This document shows, piece by piece, positions 14,804-22,950 of a DNA stretch of 44,412 bases. The position numbers and the translations under genes were made by a program. The notes under the pieces were generated by a model, which saw only the letters and a program-made list of their open reading frames with translations, had not been told where the DNA came from and ran no database searches. The stretch is from a virus, in IMG/VR virus record IMGVR_UViG_3300023708_000986, positions 1-44,412 of that record. The stretch is one strand, 5' to 3'. Each line of letters begins with the position of its first letter. Position 1 is the stretch's first letter.

Positions 14804-14823
14804 TCAATACTTGGAGAATGACT

Positions 14824-15369
14824 ATGGAATCCCGTCTCAAAAAATCTCTCAATGCTGGTGGTCGCCATGATCGCGCAAGCGAGGACGCAAGCCGCGCAGC
14901 ACCTGAGGATAAGTTCATTTCGAATCAGGAACGTCGCAAGATGTGGAGTGAGGAATGGACGCAATCAGCCTTGCCAAAACTGCCCAACATGGATGGGTGG
15001 CACCTTTGCTGGCTTTCGACAACCAACAGCTACGACTCCATCGACAAGCGGATTCGCCTTGGGTACGTTCCAGTTAAATCTGAAGAGTTACCGGGCTATG
15101 AAGACTATCGCGTGAAGGCGGGTGAGCATGTTGGATACATCTCCTGCAACGAGATGTTGCTGTTCAAACTCCCCATGGACGTCTACCAAGAGGTCATGCT
15201 CTATCAGCACCACGAGAAGCCTCGTGAGGAAGCTGACAAGATCCGTGTCCAAATTGAGAGCCTCCAAGGGCAGCGTGACAGCAACGGCAAGTCGCTGGTG
15301 AACGTCGAGGGTGAAGGTCTTGGTAATTTTGATCAGCATGCACCCAAACTGCCCGTATTTTCGGGCTAA
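14824..15369 (+). CDS. Conserved head-region protein of unknown function
   Basis: 181 aa from the ATG at 14824, seven bases after GGAG; an ATG two codons earlier is too close. Mixed fold with SNQERRKMWSEEWTQSALPK, WHLCWLSTTNSYDSIDKRI and a C-terminal helical part (KPREEADKIRVQIESLQGQR). I recognise this WHLCWLSTTN...DSIDKRIRLGY pattern from head modules of environmental podoviruses between scaffold and capsid, but no function is assigned. It could be an assembly or capsid-associated factor. Confidence 0.75.
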   Translation: MESRLKKSLNAGGRHDRASEDASRAAPEDKFISNQERRKMWSEEWTQSALPKLPNMDGWHLCWLSTTNSYDSIDKRIRLGYVPVKSEELPGYEDYRVKAGEHVGYISCNEMLLFKLPMDVYQEVMLYQHHEKPREEADKIRVQIESLQGQRDSNGKSLVNVEGEGLGNFDQHAPKLPVFSG

Positions 15370-15384
15370 CCCAAGGAGTTTCAC

Positions 15385-15981
15385 ATGAGTTCTACCTCTG
15401 CTCCGTTTGGCCTGCGTCCTGCGTTCCATCCTTCTGGTCTGGATCGCGCTCAGGCGTTGGCAAACGGCATCACTTCTGGCTATGCCAGCAACATCTTGAA
15501 AGGTCAACCCGTTCAATACGGTACGACTGCCAACAGCGGTACTCTCGGTACCATCATCGCTGCAGGCACCACTGGCGCTCTCGCTGGTGCGTTTGCTGGC
15601 GTTGAGTGGACTGACACCACTGGCCGTCGTCGCGTGTCGAACTACTGGCCTGCCAACACAGCGTACACCGCTGGTTCGTGCGTCGCTTATTTCTACAACG
15701 ACCAAAACATCGTGTATGAAATCCAAGCCGACGGCTCGATGGCTCAAACCACCATCGGTAACGAATTCAACCTGAACAACCTGACTGCTGGCTCGACCAC
15801 TACTGGTCTGTCGCAAGCAACCCTGAACTCTGCTTCTGCAGTGGGCAACGGTTCGCAAGGTCAAGTTCGCGTGGTTGACCTCGCTCCCTACGTTGACAAT
15901 GCATGGGGTGACTCGTACACCATCGTGCGTGTCGTGATCGCCAACTCGCAATTCTTTGGCGCTGCCACTGCAATCGCTTAA
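15385..15981 (+). CDS. Capsid decoration-like structural protein
   Basis: 198 aa, strong AAGGAG ribosome site. The N-terminus SSTSAPFGLRPAFHPSGLD is a common start of small head proteins encoded next to capsid genes. The rest is Gly/Ala/Thr/Ser-rich beta sequence (GTIIAAGTTGALAGAFAGVE) ending in VVIANSQFFGAATAIA. No transmembrane or catalytic motif. Likely a head decoration or cement protein, by position and composition. Confidence 0.65.
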   Translation: MSSTSAPFGLRPAFHPSGLDRAQALANGITSGYASNILKGQPVQYGTTANSGTLGTIIAAGTTGALAGAFAGVEWTDTTGRRRVSNYWPANTAYTAGSCVAYFYNDQNIVYEIQADGSMAQTTIGNEFNLNNLTAGSTTTGLSQATLNSASAVGNGSQGQVRVVDLAPYVDNAWGDSYTIVRVVIANSQFFGAATAIA

Positions 15982-15997
15982 TTAGGAGTACCAGAAA

Positions 15998-16912
15998 ATG
16001 GCAGCCCCAATGCGCAGTACGGACTTTCGTTCGATTGTTGAACCCATCCTGAATGAGTGCTTCGACGGAGTCTATGACCAACGTGCCGACGAATGGAGCC
16101 GTGTGTTCCGTGAAGAAGACGGCATTCCTCGCAACTACCACGAAGAACCCGTCCTGTACGGTTTCGGCGCGGCTCCTCAGTTGCCCGACGGCACCCCAGT
16201 GACCTACCAACAAGGTGGCGTCCTGTTCCTGAAGCGCTATGTGTACAAGGTGTATGGCTTGGCCTTCGCCCTGACCAAAGTGCTGGTGGAAGACGGTGAC
16301 CACATCCGTATCGGCCAAGTGTATGCACGCCATCTGGCTCAGTCTCTGGTGGAAACCAAAGAACTGCTGGCCGCAAACGTGCTGAGCACCGCCTTCAACA
16401 GCGCCTACCCCGGTGGCGACGGCGTGTCCCTGATCAACACCGCTCACCCCATCGTGAACGGTACCTTCAGCAACCAGTTGGCCACCGCCGCTGTGCTGTC
16501 CCAGACTTCTCTGGAGCAGATGCTGATTCAGGTTCGCCAAGCTGTTGACAACAACGGCAAGAAGATCCGTCTGGTGCCCCGCCAACTGGTGGTCGCCCCC
16601 GGCAACATCTTCCAAGCCGAAGTTCTGCTGAAGAGCGTTCTTCGCACTGGCAACGCCAACAACGACATCAACCCCGTCAAGTCGATTGGCTTGCTGGACG
16701 AAGGTGCCGCTGTTCTGTCGCGTCTGACCTCGTCCACCGCATGGTGGGTGCAGACTGACGCCCCAGAGGGCTTCAAGCTGCTGATGCGCCGTCGTCTGGA
16801 AAAGACCATGGAAGGTGACTTCGAAACCGACTCCATGCGCTACAAAGCGACTGAGCGTTACGACGTGGGCTACACAGATCCACGTTGCGCTTACGGTACC
16901 CCCGGTATCTAA
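15998..16912 (+). CDS. Major capsid protein
   Basis: 304 aa, TTAGGAG ribosome site. It has the features of HK97-fold capsid subunits of the Mu-gpT-like type: GLAFALTKVLVEDGDHIRIG, ARHLAQSLVETKELLAANVL (spine helix), NTAHPIVNGTFSNQLATAAV and RLVPRQLVVAPGNIFQAEVL, with a C-terminal RYKATERYDVGYTDPRCAYG. It forms the icosahedral shell and would be the co-chaperonin's likely client. A terminator-like hairpin follows within 10 bases of the stop, as expected for a very highly expressed gene. Confidence 0.85.
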   Translation: MAAPMRSTDFRSIVEPILNECFDGVYDQRADEWSRVFREEDGIPRNYHEEPVLYGFGAAPQLPDGTPVTYQQGGVLFLKRYVYKVYGLAFALTKVLVEDGDHIRIGQVYARHLAQSLVETKELLAANVLSTAFNSAYPGGDGVSLINTAHPIVNGTFSNQLATAAVLSQTSLEQMLIQVRQAVDNNGKKIRLVPRQLVVAPGNIFQAEVLLKSVLRTGNANNDINPVKSIGLLDEGAAVLSRLTSSTAWWVQTDAPEGFKLLMRRRLEKTMEGDFETDSMRYKATERYDVGYTDPRCAYGTPGI

Positions 16913-16920
16913 GCAAAGCA

Positions 16921-16948
16921 GGGGTGGAGTCCGACTCCACCCCTTTTT
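16921..16948 (+). terminator. Terminator built from the GAGTC palindrome (copy 4)
   Basis: Bases 16921-16943 form an 11-bp-arm palindrome around one C (GGGG + TGGAGTC and its mirror), followed by TTTTT at 16944-16948. As RNA, a nine-pair GC-rich stem with a UCCGA loop and a U-run is a standard intrinsic terminator. It sits eight bases after the capsid stop. The core is the same 17-bp repeat found elsewhere in the window. Confidence 0.85.
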
Positions 16949-16981
16949 CAAATCTCGTCAAACTTTTCATGGAGAAAGACG

Positions 16982-17950
16982 ATGCCTCAATTTTCTGATG
17001 ACCTTTTCCTTGGCCCAGCAGTTACCTACATGGGTACTGGTCTGAACCAAACCGAAGCTGTCGTGACTGGTTCCGTAACTGGCACCGTGATGACGGTTAC
17101 ATCCATTCTTTCCGGTGAACCCCTGACTATTGGCCAATATGTTGGCGGCACGGGCATTACCGCAGGCTCATACATCACATCGTTTGGCACAGCCAGCGGT
17201 GGTTTGGGCACATACAACCTGAGCGCCTCTTCTTCGGCCACAGGTTCGATCACCATCACCGCTTCTGGTGACGGTACGCTGGGTGACCCATCCCCCATGG
17301 ATCTGGGTGTTGGCCCTCTGGGTCGCGTGTATGTCTGGGATTGCGTGCCACAAACACTGCAGACCGCAAACATTGCCGCTTCGCAGACAGCCTCTGGCGC
17401 TGGCGCTTTGGTTCTGACTGCCGGAACATCGGCCAAGTCGATTGTTCGTGCAGACGGCACAACCGTGGTTCAATTGAACACACCCCGCGCTCTGCAAGTC
17501 AACACTTCGACCACAGCCCGTGCGGTGACCATCAGCGGCTACGATTATTTTGGTCAGGCAATGACCGAGACGATCACCGTGGCCACCGCTGGTACACCCG
17601 TCAACGGCAAAAAGGCTTTCTTCCAGATTTCCGGTGCAACAATCAGCGGTTCCGCAACTGCTGTGACCATCGGTACAACCGACATCCTTGGCCTGCCAGT
17701 GCGCTGCATTGACGCTGGTTATGTTGTGAAAGTCGGTTGGAACAACACGTTGGCTCAAGACGCAGGCACTTTTGTTGCTGCAGACATGACCAACCCTGCG
17801 ACATCGACCACTGGCGATGTGCGTGGCACCTACACGCCCTCCAGCGCCTCCAACGGCGTCAAGCGTCTGGTGATGACGATTGCAATCCCTGCAATTGCGT
17901 GCGGCCCCAATGCAACTCGCACTGGTGCTCTTGGCGTAACTCAAGCCTAA
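16982..17950 (+). CDS. Virion structural protein with Ig-like beta insert
   Basis: 322 aa, ATG after GGAGAAAGACG. Residues about 26-95 form a Gly/Thr/Ser-rich module (VTGSVTGTVMTVTSILSGEP then LTIGQYVGGTGITAGSYITS) of a kind found as an insert in many phage and bacterial surface proteins. The remainder is also beta-rich (ARAVTISGYDYFGQAMTETI). No catalytic motif. Located directly after the capsid terminator, so it is probably a head-surface or neck protein. The Ig-like module may aid weak binding to host surfaces or glycans (inference). Confidence 0.65.
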   Translation: MPQFSDDLFLGPAVTYMGTGLNQTEAVVTGSVTGTVMTVTSILSGEPLTIGQYVGGTGITAGSYITSFGTASGGLGTYNLSASSSATGSITITASGDGTLGDPSPMDLGVGPLGRVYVWDCVPQTLQTANIAASQTASGAGALVLTAGTSAKSIVRADGTTVVQLNTPRALQVNTSTTARAVTISGYDYFGQAMTETITVATAGTPVNGKKAFFQISGATISGSATAVTIGTTDILGLPVRCIDAGYVVKVGWNNTLAQDAGTFVAADMTNPATSTTGDVRGTYTPSSASNGVKRLVMTIAIPAIACGPNATRTGALGVTQA

Positions 17951-17962
17951 TAGGAGGCCGAT

Positions 17963-19243
17963 ATGGGTCAATTTAAGCCAATGGTCAAAATGATGACCGA
18001 CGAGCCTTCAGTCATTCTGAAGCTCAAAAAAGGCGGTAAGGTGCATCACAAGGAGCACCACAAGCACCACGAGGAGCATGGCCACAAGTCCATGCACCAC
18101 GCTCATGGTGGCTCCATGCACGGCGCTCATGAGGCTTTTGAAGCCGAGCACGGCCACGCCCCCAAGAAGCCTTCCATGGCTGAACGCCGCAAAGCCATGA
18201 ACCCCAACTTGTACAAGAAGGGTGGCAAGGTTGAGGCTGAACTGCACAAGGTCGAGAAAGAACTCAAGCACCACGAGCATGAGAAGGCCAGCAAGGCTCA
18301 TCATGGCCTGAAGAAGGGCGGCAAAGTCCATCACAAGGCTTCTGGTGGCGAAATCGACCGCGACGAGACCCGCACAACCATCAAAGGCGACGAGAAGAAA
18401 TTCGAGCGCACCAAGGTGGTTGATGGTTCCAAGCACGACAAGCACCATGGTACTGGCGCGATCAAGGAAGGCAAACCTGCTGGCTTCAAGCATGGCGGCC
18501 ACGCCAAGCATCACAAAGCCACTGGCGGCGCTATTCCTGCCGACACCCATGAAAAGGTGAACAAGGGCAAGGTCAAGATGCACGGCACCATTGAAGGCAA
18601 CGAGCACGATTACCTTGAGACACAAATGCACCAAGCCAAGCGCGACAAAGCGCACGGCACTGGCGGCATCAAGGAGTCAAATGCTGGTGGCTTCAAGCAT
18701 GGCGGCAAGATCCACCACAAAGCTCACGGCGGCAAAGTGCCCGGTATCGGTCGTGCAATTGAAAACGATGGCGACTGGGAAAACCGTCCTGCTGACACGT
18801 CAAAAGCTGGAAAAATGAATGGCACCACTGGTGGCGTTCGTGAGTCCAATGCTGGCGGTTACAAGCGCGGTGGTTCCGCAAAAAAGCATTTTGCCACGGG
18901 GGGTAATGTTGTCGACGACGGCAAGGCAGTAAAAATGCCGAAGCACTTCGTCAGCCAACCCGTGGCAAACAGCTTGCAGTCTGGCACCTTCAAGCGTGGC
19001 GGCAAAGTTGCACGCAAAGCTGAGGGCGGTGATATGTCTGGCGGTGCTTATGACCGCTGGCGCAAAGGTGAGAGGGAAGAAAACGAAGCCATGCGCGAAA
19101 GCATCCTTGGTGCCCCCAAGCGTGCATTCAACGCTGTCAAGGACTTGTTCAGTTCCCCCAAGCCTCCAGAAGGTAGCGTGACGAAGACCAAAGAGTCGAC
19201 GACGATTGCTCCTGTGGGTCGCAAGCGCGGCGGCAAGTGCTAA
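17963..19243 (+). CDS. His/Lys/Gly-rich repeat protein
   Basis: 426 aa, TAGGAGG ribosome site. Very basic and unusual in composition. It carries about eight copies of a short unit of the form [FYL]K[KHR]GG[KSH] (LKKGGKVHHKEH, YKKGGKVEAEL, FKHGGHAKHH, FKHGGKIHHK, YKRGGSAKKH, FKRGGKVARK), often followed by ATGG or ASGG. A His-dense stretch at about 28-60 (KEHHKHHEEHGHKSMHHAHG) could bind metal. Probably disordered. It lies among virion genes, so a DNA- or capsid-associated internal protein is plausible. I cannot assign a function. Confidence 0.75.
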   Translation: MGQFKPMVKMMTDEPSVILKLKKGGKVHHKEHHKHHEEHGHKSMHHAHGGSMHGAHEAFEAEHGHAPKKPSMAERRKAMNPNLYKKGGKVEAELHKVEKELKHHEHEKASKAHHGLKKGGKVHHKASGGEIDRDETRTTIKGDEKKFERTKVVDGSKHDKHHGTGAIKEGKPAGFKHGGHAKHHKATGGAIPADTHEKVNKGKVKMHGTIEGNEHDYLETQMHQAKRDKAHGTGGIKESNAGGFKHGGKIHHKAHGGKVPGIGRAIENDGDWENRPADTSKAGKMNGTTGGVRESNAGGYKRGGSAKKHFATGGNVVDDGKAVKMPKHFVSQPVANSLQSGTFKRGGKVARKAEGGDMSGGAYDRWRKGEREENEAMRESILGAPKRAFNAVKDLFSSPKPPEGSVTKTKESTTIAPVGRKRGGKC

Positions 19244-19248
19244 GTAAG

Positions 19249-19273
19249 GTGGGGGCTTCGGCCCCCGCTTTTT
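19249..19273 (+). terminator. Intrinsic terminator after the His/Lys-rich gene
   Basis: GTGGGGGC-TTCG-GCCCCCGC (19249-19268, one T-G pair) forms an eight-pair stem with a UUCG tetraloop, followed by TTTTT at 19269-19273. It begins six bases after the stop codon. A textbook Rho-independent terminator. Confidence 0.92.
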
Positions 19274-19284
19274 AAGGAAACATC

Positions 19285-20034
19285 ATGACAGCAACAGTCT
19301 CTTCAATTACCCGTGCTGGCACGTTTGAGCCATTTGATCTTCAGATTCCTCGCTCTGAGATTTATGGTCACAGCACTGTGAACATTTACGGTTTTCAGTC
19401 TGCAGTCACCACGACTCAAATCCCCCTGTGGGAGAACGCAACAGCGTACACATTCCCCAGTTCGGCTGTGGTAATGACGCTGGCAAGCTCTTCGGCATCC
19501 GACACCGCCGTCACCATCACCATCAACGGTTTGGACTCCGGCTACAACCAGATTTCCGAAGTGGTTGCGTTGAACGGCACGACAGGTGTGAACACCACCA
19601 AATCGTATTTGCGCATCAACAGCCTGATCACAACTTCCGGCAATGCCGTGGGCAACGTGACAGCCAAGAACGGCGGCACAACATATGCTCAGATCAATGC
19701 TGGCTTTGGTCGTTCGCTGATGTCAATCTACACCGTGCCCAACGGTTTTGACTTCTACCTCGCCCGAGTGGATGCCAACTCTTCGTTCAACGGCAACAAC
19801 CTGAACTATCTGTTTTATCAAAACAGCAGCGTCAACAGCGCTGGCGTGTCAATCGTGACCACCAAGGCACCATTCACCGCTGGCTATTCAGTGCGTCGCG
19901 TGATGCCTCGCAAGTATTCTGGCAAGACCGACCTGCAGTTCTTGTTCAACACCAGCGCCAGCACCGCTGCTGTGAACGTGGGCATCGAGGGTTACTTGAT
20001 CCAGTCTGATGTGACAACAAACGTGACTCCGTGA
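19285..20034 (+). CDS. Beta-rich virion structural protein
   Basis: 249 aa, AAGGAAAC ribosome site. Almost all beta sequence (SAVVMTLASSSASDTAVTIT, GLDSGYNQISEVVALNGTTG) with a PNGFDFYLARVDANSSFNG segment and an RRVMPRKYSGKTDLQF near the end. I recognise the type from head-tail modules of environmental podoviruses, where it is listed as a structural protein. No enzymatic motif. Confidence 0.65.
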   Translation: MTATVSSITRAGTFEPFDLQIPRSEIYGHSTVNIYGFQSAVTTTQIPLWENATAYTFPSSAVVMTLASSSASDTAVTITINGLDSGYNQISEVVALNGTTGVNTTKSYLRINSLITTSGNAVGNVTAKNGGTTYAQINAGFGRSLMSIYTVPNGFDFYLARVDANSSFNGNNLNYLFYQNSSVNSAGVSIVTTKAPFTAGYSVRRVMPRKYSGKTDLQFLFNTSASTAAVNVGIEGYLIQSDVTTNVTP

Positions 20035-20041
20035 GGCCAAC

Positions 20042-20593
20042 ATGCCGTTGATCAAGTCAAAATCTGACAAAGCGTTCAAAAAGAACATCACCACTGAAGT
20101 GAAAGCTGGCAAGCCTGTTAAGCAGGCCGTGGCCATCGCGTACAGCACCAAGCGTGCTGCGAAGAAGGCCATGGGCGGCTCCATGGATGACGATGCACCT
20201 GCACGCACCCGGTACCGTCCTGCGCCGGATGCACGCCACTATGACAGCGACATCGACTACTACAACGCCAACCGTGGCAGCGATGACGACGGCGAAGAGA
20301 TGGACAACACTCCAAACCGAGTGGTTAAAGCAGACCAGCGCCGTCTGAAGCAATACCACAAGGCTGTCGGAGACCTTTCCAAAAAGTTTTATGCAGCCAA
20401 AAAGTCTGGCGACGAAGAGGCTTTGAAGAAGGTAAAAGACCGATGGGGTCGTGTCCAACTCAGCAAGACGCTGCAAAGCTATGCCAAGATGCCACCCATG
20501 GCGGAGAAGGCTCGTAAAGACTGGTCTGAAAAGATTGGCGGCGGCAAACCTGCACCGTTTAAGTCTGGCGGCAAAGCCAAGTCAAGCTGGTGA
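20042..20593 (+). CDS. Basic helical protein, IKSKSDKAF-type N-terminus
   Basis: 183 aa, GAGGCC before the ATG. The N-terminus MPLIKSKSDKAFKKNITTEV, then KAGKPVKQAVAIAYSTKRAA is a widespread phage motif with no assigned function. The middle is acidic and disordered (SDIDYYNANRGSDDDGEEMD). The C-terminus is helical and basic, ending PFKSGGKAKSSW, one of the GG motifs that recur in this module. Probably a virion-associated DNA-binding or assembly protein (inference). Confidence 0.7.
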   Translation: MPLIKSKSDKAFKKNITTEVKAGKPVKQAVAIAYSTKRAAKKAMGGSMDDDAPARTRYRPAPDARHYDSDIDYYNANRGSDDDGEEMDNTPNRVVKADQRRLKQYHKAVGDLSKKFYAAKKSGDEEALKKVKDRWGRVQLSKTLQSYAKMPPMAEKARKDWSEKIGGGKPAPFKSGGKAKSSW

Positions 20594-20596
20594 GCC

Positions 20597-21118
20597 ATGA
20601 AAAAAGGTCTGTACGACATGACGAAAACCTGCTTCAAATGTAAAGAAAGCAAATCGCATGATTTGTTTTTTAAACACGCGCAGACTTCAGACGGGCTTCA
20701 CAGTTGGTGTAAAGAGTGCTGCACAGGCGGGAATAAACGATCACAGGAAAAACTAAATTCAACTATTGAAGGCCGCGCACGGGTATTTTTGCAAAACGCA
20801 AAAAAAAGCGCAGTCAAACGCCAGCAGGTTTTTGCATTGTCCGTTGAAGATGTTGTGAAGTGTTGGCGTCAACAAGGCAAAATTTGCGCGTATAGCGGTC
20901 GTGAAATGTCGTTAGAAGCTGGGCGCTTGAATACGGTATCAATTGAGAGAATAGACAGCAAAGTTGGCTACACACCAGAAAACACAGTTTTGGTTTGCCA
21001 AGCCATCAACCGAATGAAGTCTGACTTTTCTTACGAAGATTTTTTTGAAATGTGTAAAGATGTGTCCATGTTTTTGGGCGACGAAAATCTTAACCTTGCC
21101 GTTGGGGGCTTCAAATGA
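20597..21118 (+). CDS. HNH homing-type endonuclease
   Basis: 173 aa from the ATG at 20597; an ATG at 20618 (residue 8) is an alternative. An N-terminal zinc ribbon has C12-x2-C15 and C38-x2-C41. The C-terminal nuclease domain shows CAYSGREM (97-104), SIERIDS (115-121) and GYTPENTVLVCQAINRMKSD (124-143), the HNH/His-Me core with NTV and the final Asn and Lys. Its DNA is clearly more AT-rich than the flanking genes, and it has a poor ribosome site. It lies between two virion genes, so it is probably a free-standing homing endonuclease that has moved in. ATGA overlap with the next gene. Confidence 0.8.
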   Translation: MKKGLYDMTKTCFKCKESKSHDLFFKHAQTSDGLHSWCKECCTGGNKRSQEKLNSTIEGRARVFLQNAKKSAVKRQQVFALSVEDVVKCWRQQGKICAYSGREMSLEAGRLNTVSIERIDSKVGYTPENTVLVCQAINRMKSDFSYEDFFEMCKDVSMFLGDENLNLAVGGFK

Positions 21119-21510
21119 CCAAACCTAAAGGCTTGTATGCTGCAATCCACGCCAAGCAGGAGCGAATTGCTGCGGGTTCTGGTGAGCGCATGCGCAAGCC
21201 GGGCAGCAAGGGTGCTCCCACGGCCAAAGCCTTCAAGGAAGCCGCCAAAACGGCCAAGATGAAAGATGGCGGCCCCAGTTTGGCCGTTGGCCGTGGCGAG
21301 AAGCTGCCAGCCTCAGAAGGTGCTGGTCTGACCGCCAAAGGCCGGGCAAAATACAACCGTGAGACTGGATCGCATTTGAAGGCTCCACAGCCTCAAGGCG
21401 GTGCCCGTCGTGACTCTTTTTGCGCCAGAATGGAGCCTGTGGCGGAAAAGAGCGAAAAAGGCAGTCGGGCGCGTGCATCCATGCAGCGCTGGTCATGTCC
21501 GGGTTGGTAG
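21115..21510 (+). CDS. DUF6321-like protein
   Basis: 131 aa. The N-terminus GLYAAIHAKQERIAAGSGER and the stretch LTAKGRAKYNRETGSHLKAP plus SFCARMEPV and a final SMQRWSCPGW are characteristic of DUF6321-type phage proteins. Basic, partly disordered, with two conserved Cys-containing motifs. Function is not known. Often found in virion modules. A KMKDGG motif belongs to the recurring GG series. Confidence 0.75.
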   Translation: MTKPKGLYAAIHAKQERIAAGSGERMRKPGSKGAPTAKAFKEAAKTAKMKDGGPSLAVGRGEKLPASEGAGLTAKGRAKYNRETGSHLKAPQPQGGARRDSFCARMEPVAEKSEKGSRARASMQRWSCPGW

Positions 21511-21533
21511 TCGATCAAATGGAGAAATGGTAA

Positions 21534-22604
21534 ATGGCGTATTCAGGAACAGTCGGTCAGACCGTTGTCACGGTTCAAAACTTCATTGATCAGGGTGCTC
21601 GTCATTCGGGCAAGCTGGCCGAAGAGTTGACCGTGGAACAGGTGCAAGCGTCCAAGCAAGCCCTGTTCTTCATCCTGAGCAACTTGATCAACCAAGGCAT
21701 CAACTACTGGGCCATCGAAAAGAAGGTCTATGGCCTCCAACCCGACCAGTACGAGTACTTGCTGCCCGTGGGCGGCAACGACGTTCTGAACGCCTTGTAT
21801 CGCACCTTGACACGCCCAACGCCTGCTGCAGGCGGAAGCTATTTCTCATCGTCCGGCGTCACTGGTCTAGCCTTTGACAACAACGTCCTGACGTCCGATG
21901 CGCAGACAAGCCCCAACGGCTACATCGGCATCAACTATGGCCTGAACAACCCCATCTACGCTGGCTCGATTGGTATCTTGCCTGCCACGTCTGGCTCGTT
22001 CCACATTTTGCTGGAGTGGTCGAGCGATGGCGTGACATGGAATTTGCTGGAAGACACTGGCGTCACCACATGGGTGAGTGGACAGTGGCTTTGGTACGAC
22101 ATCGACCCGGGCGTCACCGCGCAGTACTACCGCATGCGTGAGATTGGTGGCGGCACGCTGAACGTGGCCGAGTTCTACGTTGGCAACAACTCCACTGAAG
22201 TCACCATGGCTCGTTTGAACCGTGACGACTACACGAACCTGCCCAACAAGAATTTCTTGGCCAACCAGCCATACCAATACTGGCTGAACCGCACGATCCC
22301 TCAGGCCAAGATCACGCTGTGGCCAGCGCCGTCAGATCCATTCGTTCAAATGACGATTTGGTACTCGCGCCAAGTGATGGACGTTGGTGACCTGAGTGGC
22401 CAACTGGAGATCCCCCAGTACGCCAACCAAGCCATTCAGATGATGCTGTCTCATCAGATGAGCCTTCTGCTGCCCGGCGTGGATTTGCAGCGCATCCAGT
22501 ACCTTGAAGGCCAAGCCGAGAAGTATTTCATCATGATGGAGAACGAGAACCGGGACAAGTCTCCGATCTACTTCGCCCCGAACATTTCTGTATACACAAG
22601 GTAA
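21534..22604 (+). CDS. Neck/connector-type structural protein with beta insert
   Basis: 356 aa, GGAGAAATGGTAA before the ATG. Two helical ends (VEQVQASKQALFFILSNLIN; IPQYANQAIQMMLSHQMSLL and LEGQAEKYFIMMENENRDKS) resemble head-to-tail adaptors. Residues about 100-215 are an inserted beta sandwich (GSFHILLEWSSDGVTWNLLE, QYYRMREIGGGTLNVAEFYV) of F5/8-type discoidin-like pattern, as in glycan-binding modules. Role: probably part of the neck, with the insert exposed. A second adaptor-like protein is encoded at 29902. Confidence 0.65.
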   Translation: MAYSGTVGQTVVTVQNFIDQGARHSGKLAEELTVEQVQASKQALFFILSNLINQGINYWAIEKKVYGLQPDQYEYLLPVGGNDVLNALYRTLTRPTPAAGGSYFSSSGVTGLAFDNNVLTSDAQTSPNGYIGINYGLNNPIYAGSIGILPATSGSFHILLEWSSDGVTWNLLEDTGVTTWVSGQWLWYDIDPGVTAQYYRMREIGGGTLNVAEFYVGNNSTEVTMARLNRDDYTNLPNKNFLANQPYQYWLNRTIPQAKITLWPAPSDPFVQMTIWYSRQVMDVGDLSGQLEIPQYANQAIQMMLSHQMSLLLPGVDLQRIQYLEGQAEKYFIMMENENRDKSPIYFAPNISVYTR

Positions 22605-22607
22605 TAA

Positions 22608-22949
22608 ATGCCACGGTTCCTCAACACCGAAGGCAATGCATCAATCGCAATTTTTATTTGCGACCGATGCCGCATGAAGCGGCCTATCATCGAGGCGATG
22701 CCTGACCCCAACTTTAGTGGCCTCAAAGTCTGCCAACAAGGTTGTGCAGATCAAAAAGACCCGTACCGACTGCCTGCACGCAAGACAGAACGGATCGCAT
22801 TGCAGTATCCTCGTCCAGATGTCAGCGTTGCCGTAGATCCAAACCAGATTGTGACCACGCCATATGGTGGTGAGGTGCTCAGTACGGAGCAAAATACGGA
22901 CAATCCAGAGAACGACGGCAACAACAGCACCATCAAATTGCAGCCCTGA
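22608..22949 (+). CDS. Small zinc-ribbon-like phage protein
   Basis: 113 aa. It has ICDRCRMKRP and KVCQQGCADQKDPYRLPARK, a CxxC...CxxxC pair that should bind zinc, then a Pro-rich strand (RIALQYPRPDVSVAVDP). I recognise the family from many phages, where it lies beside the neck and fibre genes; its role is unknown. The first codons overlap nothing; AAGG precedes the ATG. The end (NNSTIKLQP) leads directly into the fibre gene. Confidence 0.7.
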   Translation: MPRFLNTEGNASIAIFICDRCRMKRPIIEAMPDPNFSGLKVCQQGCADQKDPYRLPARKTERIALQYPRPDVSVAVDPNQIVTTPYGGEVLSTEQNTDNPENDGNNSTIKLQP

Positions 22950-22950
22950 G

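Noticed and set aside
15800-16951. Leftward open frame (383 codons) opposite the capsid gene
   Set aside because: Covers the terminator and two structural genes, with no ribosome site. Antisense shadow of the major capsid gene.
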